Below are positions 41,983-50,376 of a stretch of DNA of 64,000 bases, one piece after another. The notes beneath the pieces were generated by a model. That model was not told the DNA's origin and did no database searches. It was given only the letters and a program-made list of their open reading frames with translations. Made by a program: the position numbers and the translations under genes. Where the stretch lies: assembly GCF_001294205.1 (NCBI RefSeq), contig NZ_LAQT01000027.1, positions 41,007-105,006 of the forward strand, in the 5' to 3' direction. The stretch comes from Amantichitinum ursilacus (GTDB lineage: Bacteria; Pseudomonadota; Gammaproteobacteria; Burkholderiales; Chitinibacteraceae). Each line of letters opens with the position of its first letter. The first letter of the stretch is position 1.

Positions 41983-42361
41983 TTATACATTCGCTTTGAA
42001 TGCATCCCCTAAGAGCAGATTTTTAAAGCTCGAATTCTCTTGTACCGAATAATATCGGTAATGGTCCGCCGGACCTTCGACTCGTAATGGAGGCTTGAGA
42101 TGTTCTGATCGAGTCGAATTAGCGTCATTTGCATACACTCAGCTCAGCCCGAAGCCAATAAAAATTAAAATGAGTATCCGGGGAACGGGTCGAATAAAGA
42201 CAACCAAAATGAATTCAAGCATGCGCATAAATTCGCTGGCGGCAATAACGCCGAGAGAAAATATATTTGAACGGAGCATGCGCCTGCGTACTCAACATAA
42301 GAGCAATCAATACGGCAAAGCGCTGGCACGCACGCGCCAGCGCGTTCAGGGGAGCGGTCAT
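41983..42361 (-). pseudogene. Broken exported or membrane protein at the upstream edge of the Rhs island
   Basis: From ATG 42361 (AAGG upstream) the frame gives a signal-peptide-like start, then ends after 48 codons. Another frame, from 42279, gives MRMLEFILVVFIRPVPRILI then LIFIGFGLS, a TGA at 42139-42141, and in the same frame VYANDANS ... RVEGPADHYRYYSVQENSSF ... LLGDAFKANV and TAA at 41983. One frameshift and one nonsense codon would join them. It could be the ruined 5' end of the missing rhs gene or a separate small exported protein. Confidence 0.4.
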
Positions 42362-42700
42362 CAAAGACACCTTCGTTTTAATTAGTGATGTGCGGGCGCG
42401 GCGAGCGTCAGCCGCCAGCGCCGCGAAAATCTAATCAATACCTGAAAATCTTTCAACGAACATTTGATTAAATGACAAAACAACTAAGCGGAATACCGCA
42501 ATACGACATCTGCATGATTACGCCACCGTAATCCCCCGCTCAATCCTGCATAAAGCCTGCTCAGCCTGCAGGACGCCTGCCCCAGCAAAAACCGCAGCCA
42601 CCTACGCCGCCAACTCCCGCCAGCCGACAATCCCGTCGCAGCGCCTGTTGCATGCTTGCCCAGACCGCATTCCGCCAGCCAGCCCAACCTGGAGCCCCGC
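42362..42700. other. 339-base stretch without a gene at the island border
   Basis: A+T-rich sequence up to about 42,500 gives way to G+C-rich DNA with CAGCC/GCCAGC-type clusters before the oxidoreductase gene. I saw no tRNA, integrase or clear attachment site marking the border. Confidence 0.4.
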
Positions 42701-43981
42701 ATGTCTATCGACCCAAGCGCCAACCTTTCTACCGATGACGCCGACAACACTCGCCGCCAGTTTCTCCGCCTTGCCGGCGGTGGCATGGCCGCGATAGCCA
42801 CCGGGGCGTGGGCGGCGGCCACGCCGGAGATCGAAGCCAACAAGGTGACGTTGCCACCACTTAACGCGCCCACCGAACAGCAAGAAAAGCCGCAAGACCC
42901 CAGTGCCCCGCCGGCGCGTCGGGTGGGTTTTGCGATTGTGGGGCTGGGGCATTTGTCGCTAAACCAGATCCTGCCCGCGTTTGGTAAGAGCAAATACGCC
43001 TATCCCGCCGCATTGGTCAGTGGCGATCCGGTGAAGGCGCGCAAGATTGCGGCGCAGTACGGCATTGATGCAGCCAGCATTTACAACTATCAAAACTACG
43101 ACGAGCTGGCGCATAACCCGAGGGTGGATGTGGTTTACGTGGTGTTGCCCAACAGCATGCATCGCGAATTTACGGTACGCGCGGCCAAGGCGGGCAAGCA
43201 TGTGTTGTGCGAGAAGCCGATGGCCACCTCGGTGGCGGATTGCGAGGCGATGATTGCCGCGTGTGCGCAGGCCGGGCGCAAATTAATGATTGGATATCGC
43301 AGCCAGTACGAGCCGCATTCGCGTGCTTTGGTCAAATTGTTAAAGCAGAACAAATTGGGCGAATTGCGCGAGTTTATTTCGGCCAATTCGCAAAACGAGG
43401 GCGACCCCACGCAATGGCGGCTTAAAAAGGCGATGGCGGGCGGAGGGCCATTGCCCGATGTCGGCATTTACAGCATTAATCAGATCCGCTTTTTAACGGG
43501 GCTGGAGCCGGAAGAGGTGTTTGCCACCACGTACGCCCCGAGCGGCGACCCGCGCTTTACCGAAGTCGAAGCGTCCATCCAGTACACGCTGCGCTTTCCC
43601 GGCGGGCTTAGCGCCGCGTGCAGCAGCGCATACAACAGTCACAAATCGCAATTCTTCCGCGTGCAAGGCAGCACCGGCTGGGCCGAGATGTCGCCTGCGT
43701 TTGCCTATAACGGCCTGAAATTGCGCACCAACCAGGTCATGGATGGCAACGAAGTAACGCAAGAACCCGCCATCGCCGAGAAGGACCAGTTTGCGTTGGA
43801 ACTCGACCATATGGCGCAGTGCGTACTGCAAAACCTGACGCCGCATACGCCGGGCGAGGAAGGCCTGCGCGATCAGCAGATTATTGAGGCGCTGTACGAA
43901 TCGGCGCGCACGCATCGGCCGGTGAAAGTACCGCCGGTCAAGGGCCCGCTGCGGGGGCCGGAGCCTGCGGAATCGGCGTAA
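42701..43981 (+). CDS. Tat-exported Gfo/Idh/MocA oxidoreductase (glucose-fructose oxidoreductase-like)
   Basis: A 426-residue protein. A twin-arginine signal lies at residues 18-40 (TRRQFLRLAGGGMAAIA), which implies export folded with its cofactor. The NADP-binding fold is VGFAIVGLGHLSLNQILPAF, then YVVLPNSMHREF, then the family signature CEKPMA. The C-terminal domain has GGGPLPDVGIYSINQIRFLT. This layout is that of periplasmic glucose-fructose oxidoreductase, which holds NADP tightly. ATG 42701 has CTGGAG upstream. Confidence 0.88.
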   Translation: MSIDPSANLSTDDADNTRRQFLRLAGGGMAAIATGAWAAATPEIEANKVTLPPLNAPTEQQEKPQDPSAPPARRVGFAIVGLGHLSLNQILPAFGKSKYAYPAALVSGDPVKARKIAAQYGIDAASIYNYQNYDELAHNPRVDVVYVVLPNSMHREFTVRAAKAGKHVLCEKPMATSVADCEAMIAACAQAGRKLMIGYRSQYEPHSRALVKLLKQNKLGELREFISANSQNEGDPTQWRLKKAMAGGGPLPDVGIYSINQIRFLTGLEPEEVFATTYAPSGDPRFTEVEASIQYTLRFPGGLSAACSSAYNSHKSQFFRVQGSTGWAEMSPAFAYNGLKLRTNQVMDGNEVTQEPAIAEKDQFALELDHMAQCVLQNLTPHTPGEEGLRDQQIIEALYESARTHRPVKVPPVKGPLRGPEPAESA

Positions 43982-44017
43982 CCGAATCCGCGCCCTGAAC
44001 ATCCGGGCCTACGCCGT

Positions 44018-44770
44018 TTATTTGCCGCCGGTGACATCGAGAAACGTGCCTGTCACAAAAGACGCCTCGGCGCTTGCCAGCCACAGGATGGCGCGCGCCA
44101 CCTCTTCGGGCTGGCCGCCGCGCCCCATCGGAATGGTGTCTTTGATGCGATCCACCCGGCCGGGCTCGCCGCCGCTGGCATGCATCGCGGTGTAAATATG
44201 GCCAGGCCGCACCGCGTTAACGCGGATGCCTTCGCGCGCCACTTCTTTGGCAAAACCGGTGGTAAAGGTCTCCAGCGCACCTTTGGAGGCCGCGTAGTCA
44301 ACGTATTCGCCCGGGCTGCCCAACCGCGCCGCAGCGGACGACACGTTGATGATGGCGCCACCCTGCCCGCCGTGGCGGGTGGACATGCGTTGCGCCGCTT
44401 GCTGTGCGCACAACATCGGTCCGATCGCGTTAACGGCAAACATGCGCTGCATGCGCGCAAAGTCGAGGCCCTCCAGCCGTGATTGCTGCGCAATGATGCC
44501 GGCGTTGTTAACCAGCACGTCGATGCGGCCGAAGGTCTGATCAATGGCGGCAAACAATTGCGCCACCTGCGCGGGGTCTGCGCTGTCGGCGCGGCAGGCC
44601 AGGGCGCGCCGACCGGCGTGTTCGACTGCGCGCACTACGGCTTGCGCTGCGGCCTGATCGTGCACGTAGCTGATCGCAACGTCATAGCCTTGCGCGGCCG
44701 CCAGTTGCGCGGTAGCGGCGCCCACACCGCGGCTGCCGCCGGTAATCAGGATCAAAGGCGTTGGGGTCAT
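44018..44770 (-). CDS. Short-chain dehydrogenase/reductase
   Basis: A 250-residue classical SDR. The cofactor loop is TGGSRGVGAA near 11, then NNAG near 88, and the catalytic pair is in the S-x-Y pattern NVSSAAARLGSPGEYVDYAA with SK following. The ending GTFLDVTGG is typical. Convergent with the oxidoreductase gene (36-base gap). Substrate unknown. Confidence 0.9.
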   Translation of the reverse strand: MTPTPLILITGGSRGVGAATAQLAAAQGYDVAISYVHDQAAAQAVVRAVEHAGRRALACRADSADPAQVAQLFAAIDQTFGRIDVLVNNAGIIAQQSRLEGLDFARMQRMFAVNAIGPMLCAQQAAQRMSTRHGGQGGAIINVSSAAARLGSPGEYVDYAASKGALETFTTGFAKEVAREGIRVNAVRPGHIYTAMHASGGEPGRVDRIKDTIPMGRGGQPEEVARAILWLASAEASFVTGTFLDVTGGK

Positions 44771-44824
44771 CGGTACGGGGTCCTCTTAAACAATGCGCGA
44801 ACGGGGAATGGCGGCGGGACGCGA

Positions 44825-46012
44825 CTAAGCCGTCGCGCCATGGCGCAAATGCGGTCGCAGCAGCAGCACCAGCGGCACAATCAGCGCGGCAGTAGCGGCC
44901 GCCGCCAGCAGGCCCACGGTTTGGTTGCTGTGGTCGGCCACCGCGCCATAAATAATCGGGGCGATGCCGCCCGAGCCGATCACAAAGGTATAAAACACTG
45001 CAAAGGCGCGGCCGGTATCGCCTTCGGCCAGCTCGGGCACGGTGCCGTACAACACCGACGAGGTGCCGTTGAGCACGATGCCCAGCAGCGGCAGCAATAC
45101 CAACGTGGCGTTAAGCGGCGTCAGCAAAGTGGCGGCAATCAGCAAGGCGGTCGCGCCTTCGGTGGCGATGACGGTGCCGACCACGCCCAGGCGCTCGCCC
45201 AAGCCGCCGCACGCCGCTTTGCCCAGCGCGCCGCCGATAAATAACAGCGCCAACGCGATGCCGACCGTCGGTGAGCCGCCGCCCTTGCCGTGGATTAAAA
45301 ACGGCAGAAACAGCAGATAGCCCATACGCGTGGCGGTATCGAGGCCGCCAATCAGCGTCAGCAAGCGAAAGCCGCGGCGCATGCCACCGCTACGCTGGCT
45401 GGGCGCGGCCGGGCGTACGCTGCGGGTGGCCGGGGCCAACGTCCACAAGGCGGCGGCCACCGCCAGCCCGGGCAATACCAACAGCGCGAGCAACGGTCGC
45501 CACGCCAGCACCGGCAACAACACCGCCACCAATGCCGGCAACGCGGCCTTGCCCAGGTCGCCAGAAAAGTTATAAACGCCCAGCGGGCGACGCGAGGTTT
45601 TGCCAAAGGTATCTGTCACCAGCATCGATCCGCGCGGATGCTGAATGCTGGAGCCCACACCCGCCACCAACAGCCCGACGCACAAACCGGCAAAGCCCAG
45701 CGGCAAGGCCATGATCAGCAGGCCTAATGCGGCCACCAACGTCGACAACATCAAAGCCGTGCGCGGCGATTGTTTGCGCAAGGCGCGATCCGCCGGAATC
45801 TGCAGCCCGCCCATGGTGCCGGAATACAACGCGCGCAACAGCGCTAGCGCGGCATACGATAAGCCAAACTGCGCTTGCCACACTGGCAAAAACGCATACA
45901 GGCCATCGGTATAGCCATCATGCAAGGCGTGGGTGAGACACGCGGCCAGCAAGCTGCGCGACGCGGCGGGGGTGGGTTCGGCTACAGGGGCCAGAGCGGT
46001 GGAAGTCGTCAT
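44825..46012 (-). CDS. MFS transporter
   Basis: About 395 residues with twelve hydrophobic spans, started at MTTSTALAP (46012). CLTHALHDGYTDGLYAFLPV opens the first helix and GSSIQHPRGSMLVTDTFGK the 4-5 loop, related to the Fsr/YfcJ-like exporters but distinct from the transporter at 12-13 kb. It is divergent from a LysR gene; the shared 80-base spacer holds a perfect palindrome. Confidence 0.85.
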   Translation of the reverse strand: MTTSTALAPVAEPTPAASRSLLAACLTHALHDGYTDGLYAFLPVWQAQFGLSYAALALLRALYSGTMGGLQIPADRALRKQSPRTALMLSTLVAALGLLIMALPLGFAGLCVGLLVAGVGSSIQHPRGSMLVTDTFGKTSRRPLGVYNFSGDLGKAALPALVAVLLPVLAWRPLLALLVLPGLAVAAALWTLAPATRSVRPAAPSQRSGGMRRGFRLLTLIGGLDTATRMGYLLFLPFLIHGKGGGSPTVGIALALLFIGGALGKAACGGLGERLGVVGTVIATEGATALLIAATLLTPLNATLVLLPLLGIVLNGTSSVLYGTVPELAEGDTGRAFAVFYTFVIGSGGIAPIIYGAVADHSNQTVGLLAAAATAALIVPLVLLLRPHLRHGATA

Positions 46013-46058
46013 TGCCCCAGCATAAATAAGCGAGTAATTTTCAACAAGATGGCCTGTC

Positions 46059-46075
46059 GTCACGATATACGTGAC
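46059..46075. promoter_or_regulatory. Perfect palindrome, candidate LysR operator
   Basis: GTCACG-ATATA-CGTGAC, two perfect 6-base arms around 5 A/T bases, lies 17 bases before the lysR start and 46 bases before the MFS start. The length and A/T centre suit a LysR-type binding site. Confidence 0.6.
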
Positions 46076-46092
46076 ATTTACTCACGGAATAT

Positions 46093-47001
46093 ATGCGCCC
46101 ATTACCCCCGCTGAATGCCTTGCGCGTGTTTGAAGTCGCCGCGCGCACCGCCAGTTACGCCGACGCCGCCGCCGAACTGGGCGTGACCCACGGCGCGGTC
46201 AGCCGTCAGATTGAGGTGCTGGAAAGCTGGCTGGGCCAGCGCCTGTTTTTCAAGGATGGTCGCCGCATGGTGGCCACGCCGATGGCAAAGATTTTTGCCG
46301 CCGAAGTCGGCCTGTCGTTCGACCGGATGGCGCTTGCCGCAGAAGCCTGCGGCCGCCCCAGCGCGCGGCGCATCTTGCGGGTAAGCGCGCCCACCAGCCT
46401 GGCGATGCGCTGGCTGATTCCCCGGCTGGGCGCGTACCACACCGCGCATCCCGACGTCGAAGTGGTGGTCACCACCGTCACCACCTTGTTTGAGGAACTG
46501 CGTGGCGGCGTCGATGTGTCGATCCGTCGCGGCAGCGCGCGCGCCGATTTGTGGCCGCAGCATCAGGTCGTGCCGATTCTGGATGACGTCGACACCTTGA
46601 TCATCAGCCCCGCCCTGTTCGCGCAACGCCCCATCCTGCAACCCGCCGATATCGAAGCGCACAAATTGCTGGCCAGCGAAACGCGCGGTGGCGATTGGGT
46701 GGACTGGCTGCAAGCGGCCGGCATCCCGCAGTTGGCCAGTTTGCCGCGCCAGGTGTTCGATCATTTTTTTGTCACGCGCCAGGCGGTGGAAGACGGTCTG
46801 GGCATCGGCATCGGGCCGCTGCCCTTGCTGCAACTGGATGTGGACAACGGCCGCTTGCTAACGCCATTACCCCACATCCGCGTGCCGCGCACCGGCTATG
46901 TGGCGCTGGTGCCGCGTCAGGCCGACGTGGGCCATTTGCTGGGCGATTTTGTTGACTGGCTTGCCAGCTCGCCCGACGCTCAAGCCGCGCCAGGTCGCTG
47001 A
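46093..47001 (+). CDS. LysR-family regulator (GcvA/AmpR-like)
   Basis: A 302-residue regulator. The N-terminal helix-turn-helix is LNALRVFEVAARTASYADAA with LGVTHGAVSRQIEVLE, the GcvA/AmpR style. The effector domain follows from about 90 (LRVSAPTSLAMRWLIPRLGA; VDVSIRRGSA). Its 3' end overlaps the convergent tetR gene by 22 bases. Likely controls the divergent MFS gene. Confidence 0.9.
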   Translation: MRPLPPLNALRVFEVAARTASYADAAAELGVTHGAVSRQIEVLESWLGQRLFFKDGRRMVATPMAKIFAAEVGLSFDRMALAAEACGRPSARRILRVSAPTSLAMRWLIPRLGAYHTAHPDVEVVVTTVTTLFEELRGGVDVSIRRGSARADLWPQHQVVPILDDVDTLIISPALFAQRPILQPADIEAHKLLASETRGGDWVDWLQAAGIPQLASLPRQVFDHFFVTRQAVEDGLGIGIGPLPLLQLDVDNGRLLTPLPHIRVPRTGYVALVPRQADVGHLLGDFVDWLASSPDAQAAPGR

Positions 47002-47603
47002 CCCGGCCACGCCGACAAGGCGACGTCCACCAGCTTTTGCAAGGCCGCGGTACAGGCGCCGTCGCACGCTTGTGCCGACATCCCCTGCACCACCGCGCTG
47101 TAAAAACGCGCCAGCGTATCGGTGTCGGTCGCCGCGGGCAGATCGCCCTCCGCGACGGCGCGATCAAAGCGTGCCTTCATCGCGCCGATCGACAACTCGC
47201 GCCGCGCCGCCACGGCTTGCGCGACGTTTTCGTTTTCCACGGCATGTTGCAGCACCGCGTTCGACACCATGCAACCGCGTGGTTTGGCCGGGTCGCTAAT
47301 GCCTTGCGCCACATCGTGCAGATACAGCGCCAGGGCTTGGTATGCCGGGATGGCCGCCGCCATGGCCTCGGCACGCTTGCCGGTTTCCTGCGCAATGGTA
47401 TGGTCCAGCGCCAGCTGATACAGATTCTCTTTGGAGCCATAGGTGGCGTAGAGCGACGGCGGCGTAATGCCCATGGCCTGGGTCAGATCGGCAATCGACG
47501 TGCCTTCATAACCGCGTTGCCAGAACAGACGTGCGGCAATGGCCAGGCCGGCCTCGCGATCCAGCAAGCGCGGACGGCCGCGTTTGCGCACCGGTTCATT
47601 CAT
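46980..47603 (-). CDS. TetR-family repressor
   Basis: A 207-residue regulator from ATG 47603: KRGRPRLLDREAGLAIAARL, FWQRGYEGTSIADLTQAMGI, TPPSLYATYGSKENLYQLAL. The N-terminal helix-turn-helix is standard and the C-terminal half helical, with two cysteines in QACDGACT. The frame is open to 47636, but a TTGACA box for the divergent gene overlaps that longer start, so 47603 is preferred. It probably represses itself and the divergent SDR. Confidence 0.88.
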   Translation of the reverse strand: MNEPVRKRGRPRLLDREAGLAIAARLFWQRGYEGTSIADLTQAMGITPPSLYATYGSKENLYQLALDHTIAQETGKRAEAMAAAIPAYQALALYLHDVAQGISDPAKPRGCMVSNAVLQHAVENENVAQAVAARRELSIGAMKARFDRAVAEGDLPAATDTDTLARFYSAVVQGMSAQACDGACTAALQKLVDVALSAWPGQRPGAA

Positions 47604-47629
47604 TTTTATATCGATCCCTATAAATTCAT

Positions 47630-47667
47630 TTGACATGCGATTTTGCTGGTTATTATAGTGACCACTA
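47630..47667 (+). promoter_or_regulatory. SDR promoter with TetR-type operator
   Basis: TTGACA (47630-47635) and TATAGT (47654-47659) are 18 bases apart, a strong sigma-70 promoter. The palindrome TAGTG-AC-CACTA (47656-47667) overlaps the -10 box, a fitting TetR repression site. The SDR start follows 24 bases later with AAGGAG. Confidence 0.7.
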
Positions 47668-47691
47668 CAAATTTAACCAAGGAGTCATCGC

Positions 47692-48465
47692 ATGGCCGCA
47701 AAACTGTCTGACAAAGTCGCTCTGATTACCGGTAGCTCCCGCGGCATCGGCCGGGGCATTGCCCTGGCGTTTGCGCGCGAAGGCGCAGCGTTGATCGGCG
47801 TGCATTATGCCAGCAACGCCGAAGCGGCCCAGGCCACGGTGCGCGAGATTGAAGCGCTGGGCGTCAAGGCCGTCGCCATCCATGGCGACCTTAAACAAGG
47901 CAAGGCGGCGGCGGACAGCATCCGCACGCAGTTCGAAGCGGCGGCGCAAGCGGCCATCGGCGCAAACCGGCTGGATATTCTGGTGAATAACGCGGGCGTG
48001 GCGCCGTCGTTGTCGTTGGCGCAAACCACCGAAGCGGACTACGACGAAGTGATGACGGTCAACCTGAAAGCACCGTTCTTTCTGATCCAGGCGTTTGCCG
48101 AATTGATCCGGGATGGCGGCCGCATTATCAATGTCTCGACCGGCTTTACCCGCATCGCCGCACCCAGCCACCCTGCCTATGCCGCATCAAAAGGCGCGCT
48201 GGACACGCTGACGCTGGCGCTGGCCCCGCATTTTGCCCCGCGCAATATCACGGTGAATGCAGTGATGCCCGGCGTGACCGAAACCGATATGAACGCCGAG
48301 TGGCTGTCCAACGCCGAAGCGCGCGCTGGCGCAGAAGCGTGGTCAGTATTCAAGCGGGTGGGCACGCCCAGCGATGTGGCTGATGTGATCGCGTTTCTGG
48401 CTTCGGCCGATTCGCGCTGGGTCACCGGCCAAGTGATCGACGCCACGGGCGGCACGCAGTTGTAA
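47692..48465 (+). CDS. Short-chain dehydrogenase/reductase under TetR control
   Basis: A 257-residue SDR: TGSSRGIGRGIALAFAREGA, NNAGVAPS, the catalytic serine in NVSTGFTRIA, and YAASKGAL. It ends VTGQVIDATGGTQL. AAGGAG lies before the ATG. The divergent TetR gene and the overlapping operator suggest induction by an unknown, perhaps electrophilic, compound. Confidence 0.9.
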   Translation: MAAKLSDKVALITGSSRGIGRGIALAFAREGAALIGVHYASNAEAAQATVREIEALGVKAVAIHGDLKQGKAAADSIRTQFEAAAQAAIGANRLDILVNNAGVAPSLSLAQTTEADYDEVMTVNLKAPFFLIQAFAELIRDGGRIINVSTGFTRIAAPSHPAYAASKGALDTLTLALAPHFAPRNITVNAVMPGVTETDMNAEWLSNAEARAGAEAWSVFKRVGTPSDVADVIAFLASADSRWVTGQVIDATGGTQL

Positions 48466-48474
48466 CGGCGGCAG

Positions 48475-48501
48475 GCGGTGGCCCTGCATTAGCGCCACCG
48501 C
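48475..48501 (+). terminator. Hairpin after the SDR
   Basis: GCGGTGGC and GCCACCGC form an 8-pair stem. No T tract follows, so this may slow rather than stop transcription. Confidence 0.35.
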
Positions 48502-48565
48502 GCGCACCTGCTGCAATCGCAATTAAATGATATATTGCTTCGACTTTATATAAACCGATGACCTA

Positions 48566-49678
48566 ATGAAAGTTAACGACCAAGCGTGGCGTTCCATCTG
48601 GCGCGAAGGCGCGATCCTGCACGTGGTGGATCAAACCGTGTTGCCGCATCGTTTTGTCAGCCGCACGTTGCACAACGTGGCCGATGTGGCGGACGCCATC
48701 CAGAACATGGTGGTACGCGGCGCGCCGCTGATTGGTGTAACCGGTGCCTATGGCGTGGCATTAGCGGCGCGGCACGACGCCAGCGATGCCACGCTCAACG
48801 CCGCAGCCGCCACGCTGATTGCCACGCGCCCCACCGCCATCAATCTGCGCTGGGCCGTCGAACAGACGCTGGCGCAATTACTGGCGCTGGATGTCTCGCT
48901 GCGTGCCAGCGCCGCGTTCGCCTTGGCCGACGCGCTGGCTGAGGCCGACGTCGATACCAACGCCGCTATAGGCCGCCATGGCGCGGCCTTGCTGCGACAA
49001 CGCTGGGAAAACCTGGGCCGCCCGGCGCGCCTGAATGTACTGACGCATTGCAATGCCGGCTGGCTGGGTTGTGTGGATTGGGGCACCGCCTTGGCGGCCC
49101 TCTACCAGGCGCACGACAGCGGTGTGCCAGTGCATGTGTGGATTGATGAAACGCGCCCGCGCAACCAGGGCGCGAGCCTGACCACGTGGGAACTGGCCGC
49201 GCATGGCGTGCCCGCCACCTTGATTGTCGATAACGCGGGCGGTTTGTTGATGCAGCAAGGGCAAGTGGATGCCTGCATCGTCGGCGCCGACCGCATCACG
49301 GCGCGCGGCGACGTCTGCAACAAGGTCGGCACCTATCTGAAAGCCTTGGCGGCGCAGGCGCATCAGGTGCCGTTTTATGTGGCCGCGCCGGTCAGCACCA
49401 TCGATTGGCAAGCGTGGGATGGACCGCGGGAAATTGAAATTGAAGTGCGCGCCGCCAGCGAAGTGACACATATCACCGGCCGCACCACCGAGGGCCGCGT
49501 GGTGCAGGTGCAACTGGCGCCGCCCGGCACCGCCGCGCACAACCCGGCGTTTGATGTCACGCCTGCCACGCTGGTCAGCGCCATCGTCACCGAACAAGGC
49601 GCGGTGGCCGCCACGGCCGCAGGCCTGCAGCCGCTACGCCCGGCGCATCAAGCCACGGCGGCCGCCAGCGCAATCTGA
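48566..49678 (+). CDS. mtnA: Methylthioribose-1-phosphate isomerase
   Basis: A 370-residue enzyme that converts 5-methylthioribose-1-phosphate to methylthioribulose-1-phosphate in methionine salvage. Landmarks: MVVRGAPLIGVTGAYGVALA, LTHCNAGWLG with the catalytic cysteine, VWIDETRPRNQGASLT, and GADRITARGDVCNKVGTY with the catalytic aspartate. It stands alone on the plus strand, convergent with the rest of the pathway, and its 3' end overlaps mtnC by 31 bases. Confidence 0.95.
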   Translation: MKVNDQAWRSIWREGAILHVVDQTVLPHRFVSRTLHNVADVADAIQNMVVRGAPLIGVTGAYGVALAARHDASDATLNAAAATLIATRPTAINLRWAVEQTLAQLLALDVSLRASAAFALADALAEADVDTNAAIGRHGAALLRQRWENLGRPARLNVLTHCNAGWLGCVDWGTALAALYQAHDSGVPVHVWIDETRPRNQGASLTTWELAAHGVPATLIVDNAGGLLMQQGQVDACIVGADRITARGDVCNKVGTYLKALAAQAHQVPFYVAAPVSTIDWQAWDGPREIEIEVRAASEVTHITGRTTEGRVVQVQLAPPGTAAHNPAFDVTPATLVSAIVTEQGAVAATAAGLQPLRPAHQATAAASAI

Positions 49679-50376
49679 TCAAAACGGTGTAAAGCCACCT
49701 GCCCCGGCCGCGCCGCCACCGGCGGAGGCGAATCGGGCCGCGTCAGCAACAAGGCGTGCCAACCCGCGCCCTGCGCCGCCGCCACTTCGCCGGCGTGGTC
49801 CGACAAAAACAGCACGGCGGACGGCGGCAACGCCAGCGTGGCGGCAATCTGCCGATATGACGTCGCTTCCAGCTTGCCGCCGCTGGTGGTGTCGAACCAA
49901 TGGCTGAACAGCCCGCGCAAATCCCCATGGTCGGTATGGCCAAACAGCAGCTTCTGCGCGGGCACCGATCCGGACGAATACACCGCCAGCGTCAGCCCTA
50001 ACGCCTGCCAGTTTTGCAGCGCGGGCGGCACATCGGCATACACCGGCGCCACCAGGCTGCCATCGGCGTAACCCGCCGCCCAGATCAGGCCCTGCAACAC
50101 TTTCAGCGGCAGAATTTTACGGTCGGCATCGCTCCACGCTTCCAGTTGGGCAATCGCTTGTTCCAGCGTGTGCGAGCGGGCGGTTTCGCGCTCGATTTGC
50201 GTGATGATGTCGCGCGCTTCGGCGCTGTCGGCATGCGTGCGCAACCAGCTACCCAAGCGCGGCCGCGCATACGGAAACAAGGTGTCGCGCACAAAGTCGA
50301 TTGGCGTGGTGGTGCCTTCAATATCGGTAACGATGGCGCGGATATCAGCCAGTGGCGGCAGGGTGTCATTCGCCAT
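49648..50376 (-). CDS. mtnC: Enolase-phosphatase E1
   Basis: A 242-residue HAD-type enzyme that enolises and dephosphorylates 2,3-diketo-5-methylthiopentyl-1-phosphate to the acireductone. It has VTDIEGTTTPIDFVRDTLFP (nucleophile region), VYSSGSVPAQKLLF, and FLSDHAGEVAAAQ. ATG 50376 overlaps mtnD by 11 bases. It is the last gene of the minus-strand unit. Confidence 0.95.
   Translation of the reverse strand: MANDTLPPLADIRAIVTDIEGTTTPIDFVRDTLFPYARPRLGSWLRTHADSAEARDIITQIERETARSHTLEQAIAQLEAWSDADRKILPLKVLQGLIWAAGYADGSLVAPVYADVPPALQNWQALGLTLAVYSSGSVPAQKLLFGHTDHGDLRGLFSHWFDTTSGGKLEATSYRQIAATLALPPSAVLFLSDHAGEVAAAQGAGWHALLLTRPDSPPPVAARPGQVALHRFDQIALAAAVA

Noticed and set aside
42139..42141. In-frame TGA in the exported-protein fragment as a selenocysteine codon
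   Set aside because: No SECIS-like hairpin follows, the frame also needs a frameshift repair, and the region is full of decayed genes.
33500..42361. Island as a prophage or integrative element
   Set aside because: No integrase, phage structural gene, tRNA border or clear attachment repeats; only one IS3 fragment. Rhs debris explains the content.
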